Numbered from the stretch's first letter, positions 49,959 to 58,982 are shown. The stretch: DNA of 64,000 nucleotides from Eubacterium ruminantium (GCA_900108205.1 FNUU01000004.1:124001-188000); one strand, 5' to 3'. Program-made: numbers and translations. The notes: a model not told the origin generated them from the letters alone.

Positions 49959-51005
49959 TTACAATCTATTAAGCTTATTTTCTATCCCAAACTCTTCCTG
50001 AAGTCTCAGAAGATTACCTTCCACTCCATCGCCCAGGAGGATTCCCTCCCTGAGGGCCTTGTTGAATTTATCAACCTCTATCTCACCCGGAAGATAAATC
50101 TTATCCACTCCGTCCTTTCTGGCAGAGGAAGTAACCCGGTCAGCGAAAAGCTTCTGACCATCAAAGTAATCCTTCAGATCATTAAACTTCGAAATATCAA
50201 TCGCACAGAAGTTAAATCCGCAGTTATGTATGTCCTCACTGATCGAACCATCTTCATGTCTTACGAGTGATGACCCGCTGAGTATGCCTGTAATAATATT
50301 AACCATAAAGCCGAGTCCGTAGCCCTTATACCCGCCGAACGGAAGCAGTGCACCGGCCATTCCGAGATTCGGATCCGTGGTATCATTTCCGTCAGGATCG
50401 ATCGCCCAGCCAAGCGGTATCGGTCTCTTCTCAACCGATGCATGATAAAGCTTATTGAAAGCCTGTACGCTTGTTGCAGCATCGAAGGTTATCTCACCAC
50501 CGTCTCCTGTCGGAGATGTGATACATATCGGATTGGTACCTATCTGCTTACTCTTTCCTCCGAAGGGAGCGACCATATCGCCTGCATTTGTAAATGCCAG
50601 ACCGATCATATTTTCCTTCAGAGCTCTTCTTGCATAATAATATGCCATACCGAAGTGAGTACCATTTTTAACAGAAACTATTCCGACTCCAAACTGCTTT
50701 GCCTTCTCTATCGCAAGATCCATAGCTGCTTCACCGCTCGGTGCTCCCGGAGCATGATGTGCATCTATAAGAGCTGTTGCTGCAAAATCCCTGACCACTT
50801 CAAAATCATTATTCTGTATCTTGCCCAGTCTGAAGAGTTCAACATAATCCGTAAGATGGACAAGGCCGTGAGAATACACCCCTCTTGCCTCTGCCGTAAC
50901 CAGATTATCGGCTACTCGCTCTGCATAATCCTTTCTGAATCCGGCCGCTTCAAAAATCTGCGCTGCCGCTGTATTAAGTTCATCTACTTTATATCTTCCG
51001 GCCAT
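49959..51005 (-). CDS. Ldh2-type malate/L-lactate/sulfolactate dehydrogenase family protein
   Basis: 348 aa NAD(P)-dependent 2-hydroxyacid dehydrogenase of the Ldh2/YbiC/ComC fold, unrelated to classical LDH. Visible: ARGVYSHGLVHLTDYVE, the catalytic His region NGTHFGMAYYYARRA, IGTNPICI, and PFGGYKGYGLGFMV near the C-terminus. Members reduce or oxidise 2-oxo acids, including 2-oxobutanoate (E. coli HcxB) and sulfolactate. Placed after the ABC transporter genes, it would reduce the oxo acid produced by the nearby aminotransferase. Start at 51005 (MAGRYKVDE) has AGGGA at 7 nt. Confidence 0.88.
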   Translation of the reverse strand: MAGRYKVDELNTAAAQIFEAAGFRKDYAERVADNLVTAEARGVYSHGLVHLTDYVELFRLGKIQNNDFEVVRDFAATALIDAHHAPGAPSGEAAMDLAIEKAKQFGVGIVSVKNGTHFGMAYYYARRALKENMIGLAFTNAGDMVAPFGGKSKQIGTNPICITSPTGDGGEITFDAATSVQAFNKLYHASVEKRPIPLGWAIDPDGNDTTDPNLGMAGALLPFGGYKGYGLGFMVNIITGILSGSSLVRHEDGSISEDIHNCGFNFCAIDISKFNDLKDYFDGQKLFADRVTSSARKDGVDKIYLPGEIEVDKFNKALREGILLGDGVEGNLLRLQEEFGIENKLNRL

Positions 51006-51138
51006 TTTTCTATCCCTTTTTTTATCATCTCCGCACCATTTTGTCATTCACCGGTGCAATTCTTTATCCTTAATGTTTTATTCTTTTAATTCATTCCGTA
51101 TGCGGCTATATTATTCTCTGCCGCATCATTTTCTTCCG

Positions 51139-51222
51139 AATCATCTTGCTCGACTCATCAAGCTCGAATTATCAAGCTCAAATCATCACGCTCGCATCAT
51201 CAAGCTCGATTCATCACGCCCT
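51139..51222 (-). repeat. Six tandem copies of a 14-bp repeat
   Basis: Exact 14-nt period with consensus ATCATCAAGCTCGA (plus strand), 51139-51222. It covers the last codons and stop of the permease gene and the first part of the 208-nt gap to the Ldh2-type gene. Each unit carries TGATGA on the minus strand, giving repeated stop codons. The remaining part of the gap (51048-51138) shows nothing recognised. Confidence 0.75.
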
Positions 51223-51933
51223 GCGTGCCCTCAGTACATATCCGCGCTTCTCAACCAGCTTCTCGACTATGAATGTTATTATCTCCACAGCTACGGTAAG
51301 CAGCCAGTAGATAAGTCCTGTTGCCACATATGCTTCAAAATATTTCCAGTTATCCATCGCCATGATCCTGGCTGTACCCGTTACCTCAACAAGCGTTACA
51401 TAAAATGCCAGTGATGTAGCCTGTATTATTCCGATCAGGTGTGAAGAGAAGTTCGGAATGCTTATCACCAGTACCTGTGGAATGATTATCCTTCTCAATA
51501 TCTGTCCTCCGGTCATGCCTATGGACATTGCGGCTTCTATCTCACTGCGGCCGAGCGAATTGAGACCGCCTCGTATAGTTTCTGCCAGATAAGCCGACAT
51601 ATTTATCGACAGTGTCAGCACCACAAGTTTCTTGATCTCTATCTGATTCATACGGAAACTGAAGCCATGCTTGATCATAAAGTTATCAACTATCGCAGGA
51701 ATGATGTAGTAAACCAGATAAAGCTGCAGGATAATCGGTGTTCCTCTGATAAAGGAAACATAAAAATCGGCAAACTTATCCAGAATAAATATTTTTTTGT
51801 ACCTGAGTATCGCAATTACAAGTGCGATAAGTAGTCCGAAAAAGAAGGACCAAAGTGAAAGGTAAAGTGTGAGCGGAACAGCCTTTCCTGCTCCCCTTAC
51901 AACTTCCCAGAAAAATTTCCAGTCAAAATCCAT
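51214..51933 (-). CDS. Amino-acid ABC transporter permease (second)
   Basis: 239 aa, five membrane helices, HisM/GlnP type. The EAA loop lies in SEIEAAMSIGMTGGQILRRIIIPQ; RGTPIILQLYLVYY is the usual substrate-gate segment. Pairs with the permease 19 nt upstream to form a heterodimeric polar amino-acid importer. GGGAGG precedes the ATG. Confidence 0.9.
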   Translation of the reverse strand: MDFDWKFFWEVVRGAGKAVPLTLYLSLWSFFFGLLIALVIAILRYKKIFILDKFADFYVSFIRGTPIILQLYLVYYIIPAIVDNFMIKHGFSFRMNQIEIKKLVVLTLSINMSAYLAETIRGGLNSLGRSEIEAAMSIGMTGGQILRRIIIPQVLVISIPNFSSHLIGIIQATSLAFYVTLVEVTGTARIMAMDNWKYFEAYVATGLIYWLLTVAVEIITFIVEKLVEKRGYVLRARRA

Positions 51934-51952
51934 ATATTTTTCCTCCCTACCA

Positions 51953-52639
51953 TTAATCCTTCTGATAAGAAGCCTTATGCTCTATAAATCTGAATATGGT
52001 TCTGATGCAGAGATAAAGCACGTAATAAACCAAAGCAACTGCCACATAGCTTTCCATTCTGTGCATCGTGAAAGTAGCAACCTGATTTGCCGTTGTCATA
52101 AGCTCGATAACTCCTACGCTGAAAGCGAGTGATGTATTCTTGAGGGCTGCAACGCACAGGTTTCCAAAGCTTGGAAGGGCTACGATCAGTGCCTGCGGTA
52201 TCATTATTCTGAAAAATGTTTTTGTTCCGGTCATTCCGATACTGTAAGCAGCATCCTCCTGACCTTTACCTACACTTGCAAATGCAGCTCTTAAGTTTTC
52301 TGATATTATAGCTCCGTTACTGAGTCCATACGCGAGGATAACAAACCACATACCATCGATTCTCGTAATATCTATACCGATTTCGAGAAACAGTGCCGGC
52401 AGACCAAAGTAGAATATAAAGAGCTGTGTGAGAGGCGGAATGCCTCTCACAACAGATATGATCACTCTGACCAGTTGCTCAAGCACAGGTATATGTTTGG
52501 TCCTGATCACTGCAAACAGACTACCTACAAATACTCCGCTCAAAATGATCGCTGCCCAGATAAGGAGCGTTATAGGTATGAAATGCAGTAATCTTGGCAT
52601 AGCCTTAAATACGTATTTCCATTCAAATGCCTGTACCAT
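51953..52639 (-). CDS. Amino-acid ABC transporter permease (first)
   Basis: 228 aa, five membrane helices. RGIPPLTQLFIFYFGLP and the EAA loop QEDAAYSIGMTGTKTFFRIMIPQ place it in the polar amino-acid uptake family (TcyL/TcyM-like layout). Lies between the solute-binding protein and its partner permease. AAAGGAG precedes the ATG. Confidence 0.9.
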   Translation of the reverse strand: MVQAFEWKYVFKAMPRLLHFIPITLLIWAAIILSGVFVGSLFAVIRTKHIPVLEQLVRVIISVVRGIPPLTQLFIFYFGLPALFLEIGIDITRIDGMWFVILAYGLSNGAIISENLRAAFASVGKGQEDAAYSIGMTGTKTFFRIMIPQALIVALPSFGNLCVAALKNTSLAFSVGVIELMTTANQVATFTMHRMESYVAVALVYYVLYLCIRTIFRFIEHKASYQKD

Positions 52640-52690
52640 CTTTTTCTCCTTTAACTTCTATATCTGAATCTTTATTAAACATCCGGAAAA

Positions 52691-53593
52691 CTATTTGATA
52701 CCGTACATTTCCTTAACTTCTTCTTCGCATTCTTCATCAATGCCTGCTGTAAGGTCTTTTCCGTACCACTCATTTGAAAGCTCTGTAAGAACACCTTTCT
52801 GTCTAAGCTTGTAAAGTGCCTCGCTGAGTGCGTCTCTGAGTGGTATACTTTCTTCTTCTTTTCTTACATACCAATATGCATTTGAATCCTTCATGCATCC
52901 GTCTTTACCTCTTACAGGATCGCCAACGATCTTAAATTTGAGGTTATCGTATTTCTCATTGTAAATATCCAGCTGTCTGCCAGGCATTACGATCGCATCG
53001 ATTCTTCCTGCTGAAAGATCTGCTACAAGGTCTGAAGAATAAACTACTTCGATAGTAGAATTATTATCCTTGATATATGCATTGAGGATATCAGCCATGA
53101 GACTTCCCTCACCTGTACCGGCCTTCTTGCCTTCAAGATCCTCAATACCGTTTATTGTTGTATTATCATCAAATACGATGATGTTATATGGTGTAGAAAT
53201 ATAAGCTCTGTATGTATGATAGTATTTTTCTTCTCTTGCATCACTTCTTCTGAAGTTACCTGAAATAAAGTCTACCTTCTTGGCATCAAGTGATGAGAAA
53301 AGTGTAGGTCCCTCAAGCTGAACGAAATTAAACTTGTACTGAGGAAGTTCCTCATCGATCTTTCTCATAAGCTCGATCTCATATCCTGTAAGCTTACCCT
53401 TATCATCTACGAATGATGTCTTATCTCCGGCTGTTATAACGCCGACATTGATGGTCGTAACTGTCTGACCATCTGCAGTTTTCTCTTCTTTCTTCTTACC
53501 GCATCCTGTAAGGCTTGTAACGAGTACTGCTCCTACAAGACCCGCTGCCGCTGCTCTCTTTAACTTTCGCTTAACTGTTGTAAAAATCTTCAT
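52691..53593 (-). CDS. Amino-acid ABC transporter solute-binding lipoprotein
   Basis: 300 aa. Signal peptide with lipobox SLTGC (Cys at residue 31), then a type II periplasmic-binding fold: TSFVDDKGKLTGYEIELMRKI, DFISGNFRRSDAREEKYY, EDLEGKKAGTGEGS, GRIDAIVMPGR. The FR-SD-REEKY segment replaces the T-ER of usual polar amino-acid binders. The layout resembles cystine/sulfur amino-acid binding proteins, and the sulfur context supports this, but the ligand is inferred only. GAGG precedes the ATG. Confidence 0.88.
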   Translation of the reverse strand: MKIFTTVKRKLKRAAAAGLVGAVLVTSLTGCGKKKEEKTADGQTVTTINVGVITAGDKTSFVDDKGKLTGYEIELMRKIDEELPQYKFNFVQLEGPTLFSSLDAKKVDFISGNFRRSDAREEKYYHTYRAYISTPYNIIVFDDNTTINGIEDLEGKKAGTGEGSLMADILNAYIKDNNSTIEVVYSSDLVADLSAGRIDAIVMPGRQLDIYNEKYDNLKFKIVGDPVRGKDGCMKDSNAYWYVRKEEESIPLRDALSEALYKLRQKGVLTELSNEWYGKDLTAGIDEECEEEVKEMYGIK

Positions 53594-53672
53594 TGTCTAA
53601 TCCTCTTTTCTTTTTATTATTCCTTTTCTTATATTTTTTATTATTTTAAATACGGTTATCTGTATTCCGTAT

Positions 53673-54476
53673 TTAGATCACATATGAGTATTCCGGCACT
53701 ATCTTCTTGAGGAACTGCCTTGTTCTCTCTTCTTTTGCATTCGAGAATATCTGTTTTGGTGTTCCTGCCTCGATCACTACGCCGTTGTCCATGACTACCA
53801 CCTTGGTTGCTATATCCATGGCGAACTGTATTTCATGGGTTACAACTATCATTGTTATTCCGGTCTTACCGACCTTTTTCATTACCGAAAGAACCTCTCC
53901 GACAAGCTCAGGATCAAGTGCCGAAGTCGGCTCGTCGAAAAGTATGACCTCAGGTCTGAGGGCCAGTGCTCTAGCGATACCTACTCGCTGCTGCTGTCCT
54001 CCCGACATATTTGCCGGATACGAATCGTATTTTTCCGACAACCCAACCTTGTCAAGGTGATCCTTTGCTATCTTAATGGCCTCCTGTTTCGGAACCTTCT
54101 GTACCTGAATAAGCCCTTCGGTTATATTTTCTACGGAAGTCTTGTTCTTAAACAGGTTATACTGCTGAAATACCATGGCGGTCTTTCTTCTCAGTGCCAG
54201 TATTTCCTTCTTGGATGCATGTGCCGCATCCACTGTGAGACCATCTATTGTCACTTGGCCTTTATTCGGTTTTTCAAGGAAGTTTAAACATCGAAGGAAT
54301 GTCGTTTTTCCTGCCCCGGATGGTCCGAGTATGACAACTATATCTCCCTTCTCGACCTCAAGGTCGACTCCCTTCAGGATCTCGTTTTTTCCAAAACTCT
54401 TCTTGATCCCACTCGCTTTGAGTATGATGTTTTTCTCCCGGCCGGACTTTTCTTCATTTGAAATACTCTCAGCCAT
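53673..54476 (-). CDS. Amino-acid ABC transporter ATPase
   Basis: 267 aa. Walker A GPSGAGKTT, Q-loop VFQQYNLF, signature MSGGQQQRVGIARALA, Walker B VILFDEPTSALD, H-loop VVTHE: a GlnQ/HisP/TcyN-type importer ATPase. The ATG at 54476 lies one base after the aminotransferase stop with AAGGAAGG 8 nt before it; a GTG nine bases upstream is less likely. Drives the permeases at 51214-52639. Confidence 0.93.
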   Translation of the reverse strand: MAESISNEEKSGREKNIILKASGIKKSFGKNEILKGVDLEVEKGDIVVILGPSGAGKTTFLRCLNFLEKPNKGQVTIDGLTVDAAHASKKEILALRRKTAMVFQQYNLFKNKTSVENITEGLIQVQKVPKQEAIKIAKDHLDKVGLSEKYDSYPANMSGGQQQRVGIARALALRPEVILFDEPTSALDPELVGEVLSVMKKVGKTGITMIVVTHEIQFAMDIATKVVVMDNGVVIEAGTPKQIFSNAKEERTRQFLKKIVPEYSYVI

Positions 54477-54477
54477 A

Positions 54478-55614
54478 TCAATCACCTTCCTTTACTTCCG
54501 GAATATCACCGATAACGCTGCGGAAGGCTTCAACAACCTTTACATTTTCTTCGTGAGTTCCTATTGAGATCCTCACATGTCCCGGAAATCCGAATTCTGC
54601 ACCATTTCTTATCATGATGCCCTTCTTCAGAAGTGCCTCTTCAATCCGTCCGCCGTCCCTGCCGGTATGGACAAATATGAAGTTTCCGTTGGAGTGGACT
54701 GTTGTGAATCCAAACTCTTCCAGTGCGTTATAGTAATATTTCCTTTCTTCCCGGACGCTCTCAACTACGTATGTCTTAAACTCTTCGTCCAGGAGGGCCG
54801 CCTCTGCCGCTACATGAGATGCAAAGGTGGTATTTATCGGAAGCTTAACCTTTGTAAGCCCTTCGATTATTGCTTCGTCGGCTATTCCATAGCCTATTCT
54901 GAAGGATGCAAGACCATAGGACTTCGAAAATGTTCTGAGAATTATCAGATTGTCATACTCCTCAAGAAGCCTGACTGTATCAATGTATGGTCCGCCATTT
55001 TCCTCTTCATCTATAAAATCAATATATGCTTCATCCAGGACTATCAGTATGTCCCTTCTGATCCTGCTTATGAAATCCTTCAGCTTGCTGCCCGGAAGGA
55101 CTGTTCCTGTCGGATTGTTCGGATTACAGAGCCAGATTACCTTGGTCTTATCTGTAACCGCGTTAAGCATGGCCTCGGTATCAACCGCGAAATCTTTATT
55201 TACGGGAACCTTTACTACCTTTCCTCCGTTAAGTGTGGTTACATTTACGTACCAGCCAAAGGATGGATCCGCATATATTGCCTCATCGCCTTCATCTATA
55301 AACGCTGCACCTACCAGCGAAAGAAGTTCAAAGGATCCATTTCCAAATATGAACTTTTCCTTCGATGTTCCCAGCTTTTCTGAAAGAGCTGTCCTGAGCG
55401 CTGTTGCATTGAAATCCGGATAAAATGCAAATTCATTCTTTTTCTTATCAAGTGCCTCTATTACCTTAGGGGAACACCCGAAGCGGTTCTCATTTCCGGC
55501 AAGCTTTATTACGCTGTTAATGTCAATTCCATATTCCCTGCAAACCGACTCCTGAGTCCTCGCTGCCTTATATAATTTTAATGCCTCAACTGATTTTTTC
55601 TCTCGTACTCCCAA
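54478..55614 (-). CDS. Class I/II aminotransferase (HisC-like fold)
   Basis: 378 aa PLP enzyme. Visible: ENRFGCSPKV, CNPNNPTGT, the DEAYIDF Asp, and the PLP Lys in TFSKSYGLASFRIGY. Similar to histidinol-phosphate aminotransferase, but there are no his genes nearby and the ATPase of an amino-acid importer starts one base after it, so the likely job is transamination of the imported amino acid. The start is TTG (55614) with AAAGGAG at 7 nt; no ATG fits. Substrate unknown; a sulfur amino acid is inferred. Confidence 0.85.
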   Translation of the reverse strand: MGVREKKSVEALKLYKAARTQESVCREYGIDINSVIKLAGNENRFGCSPKVIEALDKKKNEFAFYPDFNATALRTALSEKLGTSKEKFIFGNGSFELLSLVGAAFIDEGDEAIYADPSFGWYVNVTTLNGGKVVKVPVNKDFAVDTEAMLNAVTDKTKVIWLCNPNNPTGTVLPGSKLKDFISRIRRDILIVLDEAYIDFIDEEENGGPYIDTVRLLEEYDNLIILRTFSKSYGLASFRIGYGIADEAIIEGLTKVKLPINTTFASHVAAEAALLDEEFKTYVVESVREERKYYYNALEEFGFTTVHSNGNFIFVHTGRDGGRIEEALLKKGIMIRNGAEFGFPGHVRISIGTHEENVKVVEAFRSVIGDIPEVKEGD

Positions 55615-55736
55615 GGCTGTTCTCCTTTCGATATTTTGGTTGTTTCTTCTGCATGTTTTTATGCTTTGTTGTTATCATTAGTCTTTTTTCCGCTTGTGTT
55701 ATCATTAAACTGTTGTAATACTGCCTGTGTTATTTA

Positions 55737-56861
55737 TTAAGCGGTTTTCTTTGATGTAATTCTTGTATTCAGCTCTCCGGCCTTATCAAAAGCTTCAACT
55801 ATCTCTTCTGCGCTGTGTCCCTGTGCTACGCAGCCCTGCTGTTCATCAAGTATTCTCTTTGCTATCACAAGCTTGTCCTCGCATTCTGTAAGACCGATAT
55901 CCTCCAGAGTGTGAAGTGAATCGAGCTTTCCGAGTATGTCTGTCAGGCCGTCCAGCTCATCATCTCTCTTTTCAAATATCAGCTGTGCCACCATTCCGAA
56001 GGCTACCAGCTCGCCGTGAAGTGTCTTTCTTGTTGAAGGTATCCTGCGAGAAGAATGATAAAACGGATGTGCAAAGCCTCCGAAGGCTCTCTCACCTATG
56101 AAGCTTCCTACGAAGCCTGCAAGATAGATGATTGCATCAATGATCTCGATCGTATCCTCATCAACAACTCCCTTGTCAATATTTTCAAGAACTTTAACTG
56201 ACTTCTCAACAATCACATCGTATGCAAGCTTTGCTCCATGCTTTGAAATCTTTGTTGTATAGTTCTCTTTTGATGCGTAAACCGGTTCATACCACTTGGC
56301 AAGTGTATCTGCGATACCGGCCTTGATATATCTTGAAGGTGCCGCTGCAATGATATCTGTATCTGCGATGATGCCCTTCGGTGATACCGGATTCGGAAGC
56401 GGTTTATCAAAATCGCCCTCATCCGTATAGAGGATTGAAACCGCTGCCCAGGCTGCGCAGGTTGCTGCTATGGTCGGAACTGTTACTACCTGAAGTCCTG
56501 CAAAGGTTCCCGCAGCCTTGGTAACATCCAGTGTCCTTCCTCCTCCGACTGCTATAAGAAGTTCAGCTCCGTATTCTCTTGCGGATGCTGCGTATTCTCT
56601 GGCCTGTCTTTCTGAAGGATAGCCCTTAAATTCGACTCTTTCATAATCGGTATCTGCTTCCTTAAGCTGCTCCGCGATGCTGTTTCCTGCCTTCTCCCAT
56701 GCTGTAGGCGATGCAACCACAAAAGCTTTTCTGACCTTTTCCTCTGCCTCCAGGCCAAAGGAATATCTTCTTGCATCTATTATCTCTTTTACTATCCTGC
56801 CGAGACTCTTTATTGCTCCCGGCTCACTTATGTAATATTTAGGTGTGCTTATATTTAACAT
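55737..56861 (-). CDS. GldA/HcxA-type iron-containing dehydrogenase family protein
   Basis: 374 aa. NAD-binding GGGRTLDVTKAAG and the metal ligands: Asp in AGIADTLAKWYEP, His in FAHPFYHS and His in TLHGELVAFG, as in glycerol dehydrogenase. E. coli relatives such as HcxA reduce 2-oxobutanoate rather than act on glycerol. The neighbouring aminotransferase and Ldh2-type gene give two candidate 2-oxo acid reductases in one operon. AAGGAG precedes the ATG. Exact substrate not readable. Confidence 0.85.
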   Translation of the reverse strand: MLNISTPKYYISEPGAIKSLGRIVKEIIDARRYSFGLEAEEKVRKAFVVASPTAWEKAGNSIAEQLKEADTDYERVEFKGYPSERQAREYAASAREYGAELLIAVGGGRTLDVTKAAGTFAGLQVVTVPTIAATCAAWAAVSILYTDEGDFDKPLPNPVSPKGIIADTDIIAAAPSRYIKAGIADTLAKWYEPVYASKENYTTKISKHGAKLAYDVIVEKSVKVLENIDKGVVDEDTIEIIDAIIYLAGFVGSFIGERAFGGFAHPFYHSSRRIPSTRKTLHGELVAFGMVAQLIFEKRDDELDGLTDILGKLDSLHTLEDIGLTECEDKLVIAKRILDEQQGCVAQGHSAEEIVEAFDKAGELNTRITSKKTA

Positions 56862-56920
56862 TTGTAACTCCTTACTATTTGAATTATCGTCTATTCTTAC
56901 GTTTTTTTTGTTTCTATGTT

Positions 56921-57466
56921 TTATTCCTGTATTTTACTATTCTGTCTGTTTTTCCTCTGTTCATAGGTTGCGATGCTCTTCAGTGCTTCGTCTATCGTAA
57001 GATCAACCGAAAAGCAGCTGATTCCTTTTGTTCTGAATATCCTTTCCATCATCCTGCCTATCTTCAGAGCTAAGATGTATTGACAGTCTGTAAATGAATC
57101 TATCAGCTCATCAATATTTACATGTTTGAAGTTCTCACCACAGCTGTGACCATTTCCACAGCCCGCTCCGCTTCGTTCGAGGAAATCCTTTACCAATCCT
57201 CCGGTGTATTCCGTACCGTTCTTAGTACCATCCACGCCTCCGCTTCTTATTTCACCGTTTCCGGTCTCGCTGTTTTCTGCTTCAGTGTTTCTCTGTGCAG
57301 CCTGTTCACTCTTTCTCTCCTCCCGAAGCTCAGGAACCTCACGTTCATCTATAAGCTCGTAGGAACCATCATCTTCTACTTTATAGATCAGAAGCTCTCT
57401 GGCCCAACCGAAATGCATATTTACTTTTATTCCATCATCACTGGCTACTGCCGCGATAACTGACAT
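56921..57466 (-). CDS. NifX-like cofactor-binding protein with Cys insert
   Basis: 181 aa. The start IAAVASDDGIKVNMHFGWARELLIYKV and the end FTDCQYILALKIGRMMERIFRTKGISCFSVDLTIDEAL form the NifX/NifB C-terminal fold that carries NifB-co. An extra hydrophilic insert (about residues 45-110) contains CGNGHSC, which could bind a metal or cluster. Typical family members are about 120 aa. It supplies the NifX function missing from the short NifB, and so ties this operon to the nitrogenase-like one 7 kb away. First gene of the operon after the box at 57620. Confidence 0.82.
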   Translation of the reverse strand: MSVIAAVASDDGIKVNMHFGWARELLIYKVEDDGSYELIDEREVPELREERKSEQAAQRNTEAENSETGNGEIRSGGVDGTKNGTEYTGGLVKDFLERSGAGCGNGHSCGENFKHVNIDELIDSFTDCQYILALKIGRMMERIFRTKGISCFSVDLTIDEALKSIATYEQRKNRQNSKIQE

Positions 57467-57619
57467 TCTGTATCACCCTCTCTGATCTGTATTTATCATT
57501 AATTGATACCTTTACTTCGGATCAGTTTCTTACTGTCCTCCAGTTCAATCGGATCTGTGTTCCTCTTGATTGCGTAAATATAACACCTAAATGTTAAAAG
57601 GTGTTAATCCTAAAAAACT

Positions 57620-57654
57620 TTAAGTTGATATAGGCTCGACCTATACCAACTTAA
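57620..57654 (-). promoter_or_regulatory. 35-bp palindrome: malY terminator and LysR-type box
   Basis: Arms TTAAGTTG and CAACTTAA flank TATAGG-CTCGA-CCTATA. The core fits the LysR box seen upstream of cysK, metC and the nitrogenase-like operon. On the minus strand the hairpin is followed by AGTTTTTT, 4 nt after the malY stop, so it can also end the malY transcript. Both uses are possible. Confidence 0.6.
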
Positions 57655-57657
57655 TTT

Positions 57658-58938
57658 CTATACCCGACTCTTCACAGCATCCCTCAGACGCTCCAGAGCC
57701 TCCTTCAGGATACTTTTCGGGCAGGCTATATTTATCCTTTCAAATCCTCTTCCGAGCGCTCCGAATATCTCTCCGCTGTCCAGCCAGAGCTTCGCCTTAT
57801 CAACTATCAGCTTTCTTCTTTCTTCATTTGTCAGTCCGAGCCCTCTAAGGTCTAAAAATACCAGATAGGTAGCATCCGGTATTATCAGTCTGACCTCCGG
57901 AAGCTCTTCCTTCAGAAAACCGATAAGATACTGCAGATTACTCTCCAGGTATTTAAGCATAGCCTCGTACCATTCATCTCCATGGTTATACGCAGCACGA
58001 CAGGCCGCAATACCCGGTGCATTCGCCTGGCTGTAGCCCATGTTACCATTGACAGATTTCTTAAATCTTTTAGCAAGCTCTCTGTTTTTTATGATTATAT
58101 TTCCGATCTGAAGTCCTGAAATATTAAAGGTCTTTCCCGGCGAAGTTGCGGTAAGTGTGATCTCCTCAGCTTCTTCTGATACAGTTGCAAATACAGTATG
58201 CTTCTTTCCGCTATAAACTATATCCTCATGAATCTCATCGCTGAATACCACCACATTATGCTTCTTACATATTTCCGCTATACTTCTCAGCTCCTCTATA
58301 GTCCATACTCTGCCCCCCGGATTATGAGGATTACAGAGAAGAAACAGTTTTATCTTCTCATCTATTATCTTTTTCTCAAAATCTTTCAGGTCGATAGTAT
58401 AACGCCCTGAACCAAATTCATCCTCGCAGCGGTTATCCTGCAAGCCATCATTCTCCTTGTCATCATGTTTCTCATTTCCATATTCACCACTGCCCTGCTT
58501 TTCGAGAATAAGATCATTCGATACAACTCTCCTTCCCGCAAACTCTATCACCTCGGTAAAGCAATAATAAACCGGCTGCTGTATAAGAACCGCATCCCCC
58601 TTTTCGGTAAATGCATTTATAGCCGCACCGATTGCAGGAACAACTCCGGGCGTCTTGATAATCTTATATCCATCAATATTCCATTCATGATGACGCTTCA
58701 TCCACCCGGCAACCGCATCATAATAATCTCCGGCTGTTTCGGTATAGCCATATATTCCATGCTGAACCTGAGCCTGCAGCGCATCCTGAATATAGCTCGA
58801 TATCTTAAAATCCATATCTGCGACCCAGAGCGGAAGTGCCTCTTCCGAATAACCTCTCGCTGCCGCAAAATCGTATTTCAGAGAATCCGTTCCCTTTCGG
58901 TTTTGTACTGTATCAAAATCCAGATTTCTTTCTCCCAT
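57658..58938 (-). CDS. MalY/PatB-type PLP C-S lyase or aminotransferase
   Basis: 426 aa. MalY/PatB features: LPLWVADMDFK at the start, YGYTE, CNPHNPGGRVW, SDEIHEDIVY, the PLP Lys in SPGKTFNISGLQ, and the C-terminal INIACPKSIL. Family members cleave cystathionine or cysteine conjugates to pyruvate, ammonia and a thiol. A polar insert of about 25 residues (EKHDDKENDG) near position 155 is unusual. A weak LysR-type site lies at 58961. AGGAG precedes the ATG. Role in sulfur amino-acid turnover is supported by context. Confidence 0.9.
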   Translation of the reverse strand: MGERNLDFDTVQNRKGTDSLKYDFAAARGYSEEALPLWVADMDFKISSYIQDALQAQVQHGIYGYTETAGDYYDAVAGWMKRHHEWNIDGYKIIKTPGVVPAIGAAINAFTEKGDAVLIQQPVYYCFTEVIEFAGRRVVSNDLILEKQGSGEYGNEKHDDKENDGLQDNRCEDEFGSGRYTIDLKDFEKKIIDEKIKLFLLCNPHNPGGRVWTIEELRSIAEICKKHNVVVFSDEIHEDIVYSGKKHTVFATVSEEAEEITLTATSPGKTFNISGLQIGNIIIKNRELAKRFKKSVNGNMGYSQANAPGIAACRAAYNHGDEWYEAMLKYLESNLQYLIGFLKEELPEVRLIIPDATYLVFLDLRGLGLTNEERRKLIVDKAKLWLDSGEIFGALGRGFERINIACPKSILKEALERLRDAVKSRV

Positions 58939-58960
58939 TTATCTATCTCCTCTTTATCCG

Positions 58961-58982
58961 GTATATCGGTTGCAGACTATTC
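58961..58982 (-). promoter_or_regulatory. Degenerate LysR-type site upstream of malY
   Basis: ATATCGGTTGCAGACTATT resembles the box at 49640 read on its opposite strand (ATATAGGTTGAGACTATAA) with one extra base. Weak. Confidence 0.3.

Noticed and set aside
51139..51222. CRISPR array
   Set aside because: Repeats are 14 bp head to tail with no spacers, and no cas genes are present.
54577..55383. Long plus-strand open frame (268 codons)
   Set aside because: It is antisense to the aminotransferase, which has clear motifs and a good ribosome site; the antisense product has no recognisable domain.
54478..55614. Histidinol-phosphate aminotransferase of histidine synthesis
   Set aside because: Fold fits, but no his genes are near and the gene is one base from an amino-acid ABC transporter ATPase in a sulfur-related operon.
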